Of a stretch of DNA of 13,427 nucleotides, positions 1-5,948 are shown piece after piece. Every line of letters begins with the position of its first letter. Position 1 is the stretch's first letter. A program made the translations under genes and the position numbers. The notes under the pieces were generated by a model, which saw only the letters and a list, made by a program, of their open reading frames with translations, made no database searches and was not told the DNA's origin. Source of the stretch: an uncultured Fusibacter sp. (GTDB lineage Bacteria; Bacillota; Clostridia; Peptostreptococcales; Acidaminobacteraceae); contig CALFXQ010000390.1 in NCBI GenBank assembly GCA_937958285.1, positions 1 to 13,427 on the forward strand, in the 5' to 3' direction.

Positions 1-554
1 TAGGCTTGATAACAGGGCATAAAACCAGTTTGCACAGGCCGATATGTCTTTAAATCACACATGGCGTTTTTGACAAAACTAAATTCAGCAAAGAGCTCTT
101 CTAACACTTCTTTAGTGGCAAACTGACCCACTGTCTGGTGATAGACCTTTGCCATGTGCGCATATCTTTGATAGCCGCTATTTTCAGCGTCTACCAACAC
201 GACATTTCGTTGTTTAGCCCCCCAGTACTTTCGCACTACACCTAGAGCAAAGGCATGAAGTGTAGAAAAATGGACCTCAGAAGCCGCCTTTCCCTCAAAC
301 AAACTCAGAAAGCGATGTCTAAAATCCATTGCTGATGCCTTGCTATAAGACAATGCCAAAATGCGGCTAGCCGCCACACCTAAAACAGAAATGGTATACC
401 CCATTTTAATGGTGAGGGTCGTTGTTTTGCCCGAACCGGCAGTTGCCAATACCTGCACTCTACTTTGTGAGGCCTCTATCACCTCGCGCTGCGCTAAAGA
501 CAATGAATAACCCATGCGGGCCTCAAGGCCCGCATAAAAGTCATCATGATACAC
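1..554 (-). CDS. UvrD/Rep-family DNA helicase, N-terminal part (runs off left edge)
   Basis: Reading the minus strand from a GTG at 554 gives an open frame to the window edge with no stop. It contains a Q-motif-like AQREVIEA, a Walker A motif ATAGSGKTTT (motif I), ILALSYSKASAMDFRHRF (motif Ia) and FSTLHAFALGVVRKY (the TxHxF/motif Ib region). This order is that of superfamily 1A helicases (UvrD/PcrA/Rep), ATP-driven 3'-5' DNA translocases of repair and replication. The rest of the protein lies outside the window, so subfamily and completeness are unknown. GTG 554 is preferred because AGGTG sits 6 nt upstream, inside the end of tldE. The in-frame ATG at 515 has no visible ribosome site and lies directly behind a GC-rich hairpin. 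Only one base separates the tldE stop from this start, so the two genes are probably co-transcribed. Family call is solid; the exact start is inference. Confidence 0.85.
   Translation of the reverse strand, partial: MYHDDFYAGLEARMGYSLSLAQREVIEASQSRVQVLATAGSGKTTTLTIKMGYTISVLGVAASRILALSYSKASAMDFRHRFLSLFEGKAASEVHFSTLHAFALGVVRKYWGAKQRNVVLVDAENSGYQRYAHMAKVYHQTVGQFATKEVLEELFAEFSFVKNAMCDLKTYRPVQTGFMPCYQA
516..533 (-). other. GC-rich perfect hairpin at the helicase 5' end
   Basis: GCGGGCC-TCAA-GGCCCGC on the plus strand is a perfect 7-bp inverted repeat with a 4-nt loop. It lies at codons 8-13 if the helicase starts at GTG 554, or immediately before the ATG at 515. There is no T-tract on either strand, so it is not an ordinary intrinsic terminator. 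It could slow translation or be chance. Confidence 0.45.
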
Positions 555-555
555 T

Positions 556-1902
556 TTAGGCACCTGCTACTGACAAACTGTCTATTAGAAGCGATGGTGA
601 ACCCACAGGGCTTGTCTCAAAGATAAGGTCATCTCCAACGGCAAGTACGCCTTTAAAGAGGGTCATAAAGTTCCCAGAAACCACAATTTGATTTACTGGA
701 TGTACAATTTCACCCTTCTCTACCATAAAGCCACGGGCACCTAGGGAAAAGTCGCCTGTAATTGCGTTTGCTCCAGCATGTAACCCATCGAAGCCAGTTA
801 TCATAAGGCCATTCTCCAACAAATTTTTAAGTGACTCTACTGAATGACTTCCCGAAACAATGTAAGCATTGGTATGAGAGACGCCAATCACCGATTGATA
901 GCTCCCTCTAGAAGCATTTCCTGTGGTTTGAACCCCATCTTTGTGTGCGGTCTTTAAGTTGTGCAGCAAAGTCTTTAACTGCCCCCCTTGTATTAAATGT
1001 TTCACTTTTGTTGGAACACCCTCGCCATCGAAAGGACAAGAGCCCAAACCATTAGCTAAGTGCGGATCATCTACTAAATCCAAGCAAGGTGCTGCCACCT
1101 GTTCACCGACTTTACCTTTAAAGAGGGACATTCCCTTTTGTGCCGCATCTGCACTAAACAGACTCATAAACACATCTAACAAGTTTCCAGCTGCGCGATT
1201 TTCAATAATCACTCGGTATGCACCTGAATGCACTGTTTTCGACGAAAATTGATTGACCACACGGGTTACAGCTTCATCGGCAATTGGAAAGCGCTTGAGT
1301 TTTTCAAAATCATTGCTAACGCCAAAAGTATAGGCAGAGTAAGTCTCCGATTGATGCGTGCCAATTGCACCCATATAAGCATACGCACGATTTCCGGTAT
1401 AGGCAACGTCTAACCCTTCGGAATTTAACATGCGAAGCGAAACCTTGCCATCGCCATAATAACTGCCTGCAACCTTCGAGAGCTTACCCGAGGCCATAGC
1501 AGTTTTCTCTAAACCCAGAACCAGGTCGATTTTCTCTGAAACAGCCACCTGCTCTAGTGTTGGATTGTACATATCGACAACTTTATAGGCTTCTTTTGGG
1601 GCACCACCAAAGAGAAATACGCGGTCTTCCACTTCAATTAACGCCGCCGCCTCTTTGGCCTTGTCGACGAGCATTTTGGCAGCATCGCCATCTAGGCACT
1701 CTGAAAATGCACTGCCTAGCTTGCCTTGATAAATACCCCTAAAATTCACGCCTCTAGTCGTACTATCTGCATACTTGATGATCTCTCCCTCAAAAGATGA
1801 GAGCTCTAAATTTGAGCCATCTTGCATATAGAGCTCGTAACTATCGAACCCCTCTGCCTTGGCATATTCAAAAACTTGCTTGATAAACTGTTCGTGTGTC
1901 AT
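556..1902 (-). CDS. tldE: TldE/PmbA, non-catalytic subunit of TldD/TldE metalloprotease
   Basis: This 448-residue protein matches the usual length (about 450) and look of PmbA/TldE. It has an N-terminal region with GVNFRGIYQGKLGSAFSE and a C-terminal half with FSLGARGFMVEKGEIVHPV, SGNFMTLFKGV and VGSPSLLIDSLSVAG, the pattern seen in PmbA. It lacks the HExxxH motif, as expected for TldE, which pairs with zinc-bearing TldD to form a chamber that cleaves unfolded peptides. Known roles in other bacteria are maturation of microcin B17 and other modified peptides, and degradation of CcdA. The ATG at 1902 follows GAGGAGG-type spacing: AGGAGG overlaps the tldD stop and lies 6 nt before the start. The gene directly follows tldD, so stoichiometric expression is likely. 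No RiPP precursor gene is visible nearby, so the substrate is unknown. Confidence 0.93.
   Translation of the reverse strand: MTHEQFIKQVFEYAKAEGFDSYELYMQDGSNLELSSFEGEIIKYADSTTRGVNFRGIYQGKLGSAFSECLDGDAAKMLVDKAKEAAALIEVEDRVFLFGGAPKEAYKVVDMYNPTLEQVAVSEKIDLVLGLEKTAMASGKLSKVAGSYYGDGKVSLRMLNSEGLDVAYTGNRAYAYMGAIGTHQSETYSAYTFGVSNDFEKLKRFPIADEAVTRVVNQFSSKTVHSGAYRVIIENRAAGNLLDVFMSLFSADAAQKGMSLFKGKVGEQVAAPCLDLVDDPHLANGLGSCPFDGEGVPTKVKHLIQGGQLKTLLHNLKTAHKDGVQTTGNASRGSYQSVIGVSHTNAYIVSGSHSVESLKNLLENGLMITGFDGLHAGANAITGDFSLGARGFMVEKGEIVHPVNQIVVSGNFMTLFKGVLAVGDDLIFETSPVGSPSLLIDSLSVAGA
561..565 (-). promoter_or_regulatory. Ribosome binding site supporting GTG start of helicase
   Basis: AGGTG on the minus strand lies within the last codons of tldE, 6 nt before the GTG at 554. 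It is the main reason for choosing that start over the ATG at 515. Confidence 0.5.
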
Positions 1903-1912
1903 CGATAACCTC

Positions 1913-3301
1913 CTACTTGCCGCCGACTATCATGTCGCTTACGCGAATCATGGGCTGACCGACAAAAGTCGGTATGCTACCACTCGAGGAACCACACATT
2001 CCAGTGCCATGCTCCAGATTCTTGCCAACCATATCAATTTTCATGAGTACATCTGAACCTTTTCCAATTAAACTAGCGCCCCTCACTGGTTCTTGAACCT
2101 TGCCGTTCTTAACTAAATACCCTTCTAATACGGCAAAGTTAAATTCTCCAGTAGCAGGATTGACTGATCCTCCCCCGAGCTTCTTAGCGTAAAGTCCATC
2201 GGACATAGACGCAATAATCGCTTCGTCGGAACTGTCACCTGCTGCAATATAGGTATTGGTCATGCGCGAGGTCGGTGCGTATTTATATGATTCTCTACGT
2301 GAGCTGCCCGTTGCTTCCATACCCATCCTTCGGCCATTCAATGAATCTATCAGATAGCTTTTGAGAATACCATTCTCAATTAAAACATTTTTGCGCGTGG
2401 GTTGTCCCTCGTCGTCGATCATCTGAGAACCCCAAGCATTGGGTATTGTTCCATCGTCGATTGCAGTAACCAAGGGCGAAGCGATTTGTTGGCCCATCTT
2501 GCCAGTAAACTCAGAGGTGCCTTTGGCGACTGAAGTGGCTTCTAGCGAATGCCCGCAAGCCTCGTGGAAGATTACACCACCAAATGCATTGTCTATTGCT
2601 ACTGGCATTTTGCCAGCAGGGCATGCTTTTGCATTTAACATGGTAAGTGCCGTTTCTGCTGCCGTTAACCCCAGTGCCTCAACATCGACAACTTTGTTGA
2701 AAATCTCGAAACCCATATGTCGGCCAGGTGCTTCGTATCCCACTTGATTCTCTGTGCCATTCGATGCAATCGCTTGACCAAGAATACGTGTTCTAATGCG
2801 TCTATCTTCTGTAAATACGCCGAGGCTATTGGCAATTAAGACGCGTTGATCGATTTCTGACAATCGGGCAATCACTTGCGTGATTTCTGGTGCATATCCT
2901 TTAGCCGCTTGATGTAAGCGACGCAATACTTCAACTTTCTTGCTTCCAACAACAGAAGAGGGTATAATTTCTATAGGGTGAATACTTGCCAAGTTAGAGG
3001 GTGCCAACTGAATATCAAATGGACCTTCACCCTTAAGTTCCCCCAAAACAGCAGCCGCTTTTTTAGCTGTCGCCACTAATCCATTTAGGCTAAGATCATT
3101 TGAGTAGGCATAGACACTTTTTAAACCTTTAAATATGCGTATTCCTGCACCGTAAGTGCGACCACCATTAAGCTGATCTACCTTACCGTCGAGCATTGCC
3201 ACCGTATTCGATAAGGTATCTTCACAAAAAATCTCGGCAAAGTCCCCACCAGAGGTTAGCGCACTTACCAATACTTGTTCTGCCACTTCTTTTTTTATCA
3301 C
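1913..3301 (-). CDS. tldD: TldD, zinc metallopeptidase subunit of TldD/TldE
   Basis: The 462-residue protein carries the TldD zinc motif HEACGH at residues 246-251, within VIFHEACGHSLEA, and a conserved C-terminal Cys at about 436 in MCGSSSGSIPTFVGQP. That Cys corresponds to the third zinc ligand in TldD. E. coli TldD is slightly longer (about 480). The start is GTG at 3301, preceded by AAGGGGAA about 8 nt upstream. An ATG slightly upstream is in another frame. The stop (TAG) is embedded in the ribosome site of tldE, 10 nt before its ATG, so the two subunits are probably translationally linked. The active-site residues are intact, so a working protease is expected. Its job in this organism (peptide turnover or processing of a modified peptide) cannot be told from the window. 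Confidence 0.95.
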   Translation of the reverse strand: MIKKEVAEQVLVSALTSGGDFAEIFCEDTLSNTVAMLDGKVDQLNGGRTYGAGIRIFKGLKSVYAYSNDLSLNGLVATAKKAAAVLGELKGEGPFDIQLAPSNLASIHPIEIIPSSVVGSKKVEVLRRLHQAAKGYAPEITQVIARLSEIDQRVLIANSLGVFTEDRRIRTRILGQAIASNGTENQVGYEAPGRHMGFEIFNKVVDVEALGLTAAETALTMLNAKACPAGKMPVAIDNAFGGVIFHEACGHSLEATSVAKGTSEFTGKMGQQIASPLVTAIDDGTIPNAWGSQMIDDEGQPTRKNVLIENGILKSYLIDSLNGRRMGMEATGSSRRESYKYAPTSRMTNTYIAAGDSSDEAIIASMSDGLYAKKLGGGSVNPATGEFNFAVLEGYLVKNGKVQEPVRGASLIGKGSDVLMKIDMVGKNLEHGTGMCGSSSGSIPTFVGQPMIRVSDMIVGGK

Positions 3302-3326
3302 GGGTCATTCCCCTTTCCAAATATGC

Positions 3327-3339
3327 GTTGCTGAGCAAC
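3327..3339. repeat. Short palindrome in the tldD leader
   Basis: GTTGCTGAGCAAC is a 6-bp inverted repeat around one central base. It lies between the probable tldD transcription start and its GTG codon, where it could be a small leader hairpin or a protein-binding site. Its function is unknown. Confidence 0.35.
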
Positions 3340-3364
3340 CACAGCATAGAGCGGCATTCACCAT

Positions 3365-3394
3365 TTGCAGGAGCTCAGTCTTATACAGTATAGC
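3365..3394 (+). promoter_or_regulatory. Possible promoter of the YbjQ-family gene
   Basis: TTGCAG at 3365-3370 and TATAGC at 3389-3394 are spaced 18 nt, about 28 nt before the start codon. The match is only moderate. The -10 area lies in an 11-bp palindrome, TATACAGTATA (3382-3392), shared with the opposite-strand promoter. Confidence 0.4.
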
Positions 3395-3395
3395 A
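3387..3395 (-). promoter_or_regulatory. Probable extended -10 promoter of the tldD operon
   Basis: The minus strand reads TGC-TATACT, an extended -10 element (TGn plus a 5/6 match to TATAAT). No good -35 is seen, which fits an extended -10 promoter. It would give a leader of about 80 nt before the tldD GTG. It overlaps the -10 of the divergent YbjQ gene. Confidence 0.45.
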
Positions 3396-3409
3396 CAAAA
3401 TGCCAATTT

Positions 3410-3417
3410 AAGGAGGT
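3410..3417 (+). promoter_or_regulatory. Ribosome binding site fixing the YbjQ start
   Basis: AAGGAGGT, fully complementary to the 16S tail, lies 4 nt before ATG 3422. It excludes the upstream in-frame start at 3365. Confidence 0.8.
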
Positions 3418-3421
3418 TATT

Positions 3422-3736
3422 ATGCTCATCGTCACCACAGAAAACATCGCAGGAAAAACGCTTCAACACCTTGGTCTTGTTAAGGGTGCTACTATTCAGT
3501 CTAAGAATATCGGCAAAGATATTTTGAGCGGATTAAAGACCATTGTGGGAGGAGAGTTAGTATCTTACACAGAAATGATGTCTGAAGCAAGAGACGTTGC
3601 GACAAAACGCATGCTAGAGGAAGCGAGCAAAATGGGTGCAGACGCTATCGTAGCCGTGCGTTATGCCTCAAGTGCGGTCATGCAAGGGGCAGCAGAGGTG
3701 ATGGCCTATGGCACTGCTGTCAAATACATAGACTAA
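3422..3736 (+). CDS. YbjQ / UPF0145 family protein (DUF74)
   Basis: The 104-residue protein starts MLIVTTENIAGKTL and contains GLVKGATIQSKNIGKDI, KTIVGGELVSYTEMM, a helical AR..A..RM..EA segment and MGADAIVAVRYASS. This is the characteristic layout of the YbjQ family (PF01906), small soluble proteins that form pentamers and are annotated as putative heavy-metal-binding. No Cys or His cluster is present, so metal binding cannot be argued from this sequence. The ATG at 3422 is chosen because a perfect AAGGAGGT lies 4 nt upstream and the family begins at this methionine. A longer frame from 3365 would place that ribosome site inside the gene. It is monocistronic and ends in a strong terminator. 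Family certain, function unknown. Confidence 0.93.
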   Translation: MLIVTTENIAGKTLQHLGLVKGATIQSKNIGKDILSGLKTIVGGELVSYTEMMSEARDVATKRMLEEASKMGADAIVAVRYASSAVMQGAAEVMAYGTAVKYID

Positions 3737-3749
3737 GTTACCTATACTA

Positions 3750-3774
3750 AAAAACCTCCCTTTGGGAGGTTTTT
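3750..3774. terminator. Bidirectional intrinsic terminator
   Basis: A-rich arm then ACCTCCC-TTT-GGGAGGT then T5 forms an 8-bp or longer stem with a 3-nt loop. Read the other way it is also followed by T6. It sits between the convergent YbjQ and LUD-domain genes and should stop both transcripts. Confidence 0.88.
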
Positions 3775-3793
3775 GCGTATTAAAAGGACTATT

Positions 3794-4435
3794 CTAATAA
3801 CCATAACTACCATCTACAAGCACAACGTGGATGCGGTCTTTTATCACTTGTCTTTTCATGGTGACATGAGTGGCGCAGATTCGATCTGGCGATGAGCAAT
3901 CTGTACAATAACCCAATGTAGCACAAGGTGTTTTTCTGTTTAACCGCTTTGCGTTGGCTGGCGCAGCTACACGCTTATTTCTTTGTATCGCCGCTTGTTC
4001 ATCAAAAACGAGTTTATTCGTGCCACAAATTACAATGACGCGATCTGGGCCAAAAGTCATCGCGGCAACGCGATTGCCCCTGCCATCTACATTGTAGAGT
4101 TCGCCAGCTTCAGTGACAGCTTGTGTGGATGTTATATACACATCTGCTGAAAAGCAAGCTCTATACATTTGTGTAATATCGCTTGGTGTTAAATGTGGTG
4201 CATAGCGATCGAGAAAGTGCTCAGAGTAATTTCTGAGCCAATCGATTACACCCGTCTCGAATAAGGTCATTGAACCGCCAACACTTACTGTATCGCCCTT
4301 TTGCACAAGCTGTTCCAAAATGGTAAAGAGCGATTGGAGGTCTGGAGCATAATAGCCCTTCATTTGATTCTGCTCCAAGCCCTTTAAAGTACGCTCAATC
4401 GCGCGAGATTTTACAAAGGTCGCAAATTCATCCAT
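3794..4435 (-). CDS. LUD-domain protein (LutC/YkgG superfamily, DUF162)
   Basis: The 213-residue protein shows the LUD fold signatures: a nucleotide-fold-like GDTVSVGGSMTLFETGV near the N-terminus, then TSTQAVTEAGELYNVDGRGN and RVAAMTFGPDRVIVICGTNK. The C-terminal tail is Cys-rich (TPCATLGYCTDCSSPDRIC), as in a stand-alone subfamily common in clostridia. LUD proteins include LutB/LutC of the lactate-utilisation complex, but this single-gene form has no lutA or lutB beside it, so a lactate role is only a name by homology. The four C-terminal cysteines could bind a metal or an Fe-S cluster (inference). The ATG at 4435 lies 6 nt after the stop of the zinc-ribbon gene, with AGTAGG upstream, so the two form one transcript ending at the terminator at 3750-3774. 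Confidence 0.9.
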   Translation of the reverse strand: MDEFATFVKSRAIERTLKGLEQNQMKGYYAPDLQSLFTILEQLVQKGDTVSVGGSMTLFETGVIDWLRNYSEHFLDRYAPHLTPSDITQMYRACFSADVYITSTQAVTEAGELYNVDGRGNRVAAMTFGPDRVIVICGTNKLVFDEQAAIQRNKRVAAPANAKRLNRKTPCATLGYCTDCSSPDRICATHVTMKRQVIKDRIHVVLVDGSYGY

Positions 4436-4441
4436 ATAGGC

Positions 4442-4891
4442 CTACTTGTTCTTGGTGTGCATTATTGGTGATTGCCCACCTTTTACTTCTTTGGTAGTCT
4501 GTGGACGTGTATCGTTTTTAGCGGTAATCGCCTTTTCTAATTGATTTGAACATTTAGGACATAGTCTGCCACCAACAATGGTGCGACCACATTCTTCGCA
4601 GTAATTGCCCTGGGGTGCATTTTTGATCGACAGTCTGCCATCTTTTACATAACTCATAATCTCTCTGACGGTAATTTCGATACCGCGTTCTATCATGAGC
4701 AATCTGAGATCTTCTGGTGATATTTCAGGATGATCGTATACAATATCTCTTGCAATGGCAAATTTAGGGTCTCCAGATTCTGCGATATGCCTTGCTAAAC
4801 GGGTACCTGTTACTGAACATGCAGAACATAACTTTTGATCTGGCTTTTCTGCGCCAAAGAACTTTCCACAACTTTCACATTTTGTAAGCAT
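4442..4891 (-). CDS. Double zinc-ribbon protein with central helix-turn-helix-like region (YvyF-like)
   Basis: From ATG 4891 the 149-residue protein has two four-Cys modules: C5, C8, C22, C25 at the N-terminus, and C98, C101, C111, C114 after a helical middle. The middle (about 38-89, ending YVKDGRLSI) resembles a winged or MerR-like helix-turn-helix. This order resembles the YvyF/TIGR03826 'flagellar operon protein' family, but no flagellar genes are in the window, so that name is tentative. The C-terminal 30 residues are polar and probably disordered. Start choice: GAGGTG ends 6 nt before ATG 4891. The ATG at 4894 is only 3 nt away, and the GTG at 4898-4900 overlaps the ribosome site itself. 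It leads the LUD-domain gene, so it may regulate or partner that protein. DNA binding is inferred, not proven. Confidence 0.75.
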   Translation of the reverse strand: MLTKCESCGKFFGAEKPDQKLCSACSVTGTRLARHIAESGDPKFAIARDIVYDHPEISPEDLRLLMIERGIEITVREIMSYVKDGRLSIKNAPQGNYCEECGRTIVGGRLCPKCSNQLEKAITAKNDTRPQTTKEVKGGQSPIMHTKNK

Positions 4892-4897
4892 CATTAT

Positions 4898-4903
4898 CAC
4901 CTC
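4898..4903 (-). promoter_or_regulatory. Ribosome binding site of zinc-ribbon gene
   Basis: GAGGTG on the minus strand has 6-nt spacing to ATG 4891. Its last bases form the GTG of a longer but unlikely start. Confidence 0.65.
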
Positions 4904-4924
4904 AATAGTCTATATCTTTATTTT

Positions 4925-4933
4925 AGTATATCA
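4925..4933 (-). promoter_or_regulatory. Extended -10 promoter of the zinc-ribbon/LUD operon
   Basis: The minus strand reads TGA-TATACT (extended TGn, 5/6 match to TATAAT), about 35 nt before the start codon. The -35 is poor (TTCCAA 17 nt upstream), as is common for extended -10 promoters. Confidence 0.55.
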
Positions 4934-4993
4934 AATCCATTGAAAAATTGGAACTAAATTGACACGCAATTGCTCATTATCGGATAATCAGTC

Positions 4994-5029
4994 GCTTGAC
5001 TTTACATGACAATACTTGTAACCTTGAGC
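4994..5029. repeat. Imperfect dyad in the divergent promoter region before the CPBP gene
   Basis: GCTTGACTTTACA and TGTAACCTTGAGC are inverted copies (9 of 13 positions) separated by 10 nt. They include a TTGACT that could be a -35 (4996-5001), with TAACCT 17 nt downstream as a weak -10. This could be an operator over the CPBP promoter. Chance is possible. Confidence 0.35.
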
Positions 5030-5054
5030 TATATCATACATACGGGAGTACATT

Positions 5055-5882
5055 ATGCGATTTCTCAAACTCATCTTAAAAATATCTCTTCTCTTAATCT
5101 TTCCACTTGCGATTCAAGTGGCCATGGTCAGCATATTTGCAATTTTGGGCGTTGGCGATACATTCGTTGAATCCAATCTACTTTTTCTGCTGTTGATTTC
5201 AAATGCGATGACTTGCATTGTGCTCTTTGCAATGACTAAGGTGATGCGCCGTTCTATTCGAGAAGATTATCGTCTTTTTTCAGTTACCTATAAACAACTC
5301 TCCCTTGCAATTGGCATAGGTTTCTCAGCTATGTTTGTAAGTCTTGGCATCAGCGGCTTCTTTAAGCTACAATCCCTCGATCCCGAAGCAGCTCAATCTC
5401 TCGAATCTTTAGTCAATGCGCCATTATGGCTAAGTCTGCTGGCCGTTGGCATTATTGCACCCATTGGAGAGGAACTGCTTTTTAGAGGTGCCCTCTTGCG
5501 TTTGCTGCGAATAAATCTGCCAACTGCTTGGGCCGTCGTACTACAAGGCCTACTCTTTGGAATCTACCACATGAATTTGGTACAAGCGCCCCCAACTGCA
5601 GTTCTTGGCATTATTTTAGGCGTCGTTGTCATGCTCACCCACAGCATTTGGCCTGCAATCGCCATTCATATCGTCAATAACACCCTCGCAATCTTACTGA
5701 GTCAAATCGAACCCGAAAGCCTAGAAGGAACAACAATGCCTCCAGAACCAAGTCCCTTGTATTTTCTAATTGTCGGTTCGATGGCGTTATTCTTCGTGCT
5801 TATCATGCTTAAACAGTTAAAAAATCAACAAAGCATAGATCCAATTCTAAAAAATCACAACCCGCTTAACGCTTCAGAATAA
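5055..5882 (+). CDS. CPBP family intramembrane metalloprotease (Rce1/Abi type)
   Basis: This 275-residue, multi-span membrane protein has all three CPBP motifs: motif 1 GEELLFRG with E139, E140 and R144; motif 2 LLFGIYHMN with F168 and H172; motif 3 AIHIVNN with H205 and N209. Around these lie about seven hydrophobic segments (roughly 5-32, 42-62, 82-101, 125-136, 157-170, 182-197 and 236-253). The family includes eukaryotic Rce1 CAAX proteases, the MroQ/SpdC type of staphylococci and bacteriocin self-immunity proteins. With the catalytic residues present, it is probably an active membrane protease, but its substrate is unknown. The ATG at 5055 follows GGGAG with 6-nt spacing. The gene is monocistronic, divergent from the zinc-ribbon gene, and closed by a terminator. 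No bacteriocin genes flank it, so an immunity role has no local support. Confidence 0.92.
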   Translation: MRFLKLILKISLLLIFPLAIQVAMVSIFAILGVGDTFVESNLLFLLLISNAMTCIVLFAMTKVMRRSIREDYRLFSVTYKQLSLAIGIGFSAMFVSLGISGFFKLQSLDPEAAQSLESLVNAPLWLSLLAVGIIAPIGEELLFRGALLRLLRINLPTAWAVVLQGLLFGIYHMNLVQAPPTAVLGIILGVVVMLTHSIWPAIAIHIVNNTLAILLSQIEPESLEGTTMPPEPSPLYFLIVGSMALFFVLIMLKQLKNQQSIDPILKNHNPLNASE

Positions 5883-5899
5883 TTTATTTCTCAAAATAT

Positions 5900-5933
5900 A
5901 ACACCGCATTCATTGGAAAATGCGGTGTTTTTT
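5900..5933 (+). terminator. Intrinsic terminator after CPBP gene
   Basis: AACACCGCATT, an 8-nt loop, AATGCGGTGTT and a run of T form an 11-bp perfect stem. It lies 17 nt after the CPBP stop and just beyond the end of the convergent PAS/GGDEF gene. On the minus strand the tail is only partly T-rich, so it may also serve that gene less efficiently. Confidence 0.88.
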
Positions 5934-5948
5934 ATTGCCCTGCCCCAG

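Noticed and set aside
3365..3421. N-terminal extension of the YbjQ frame from 3365
   Set aside because: A perfect AAGGAGGT lies just before ATG 3422, the family starts there, and the extension covers the promoter region.
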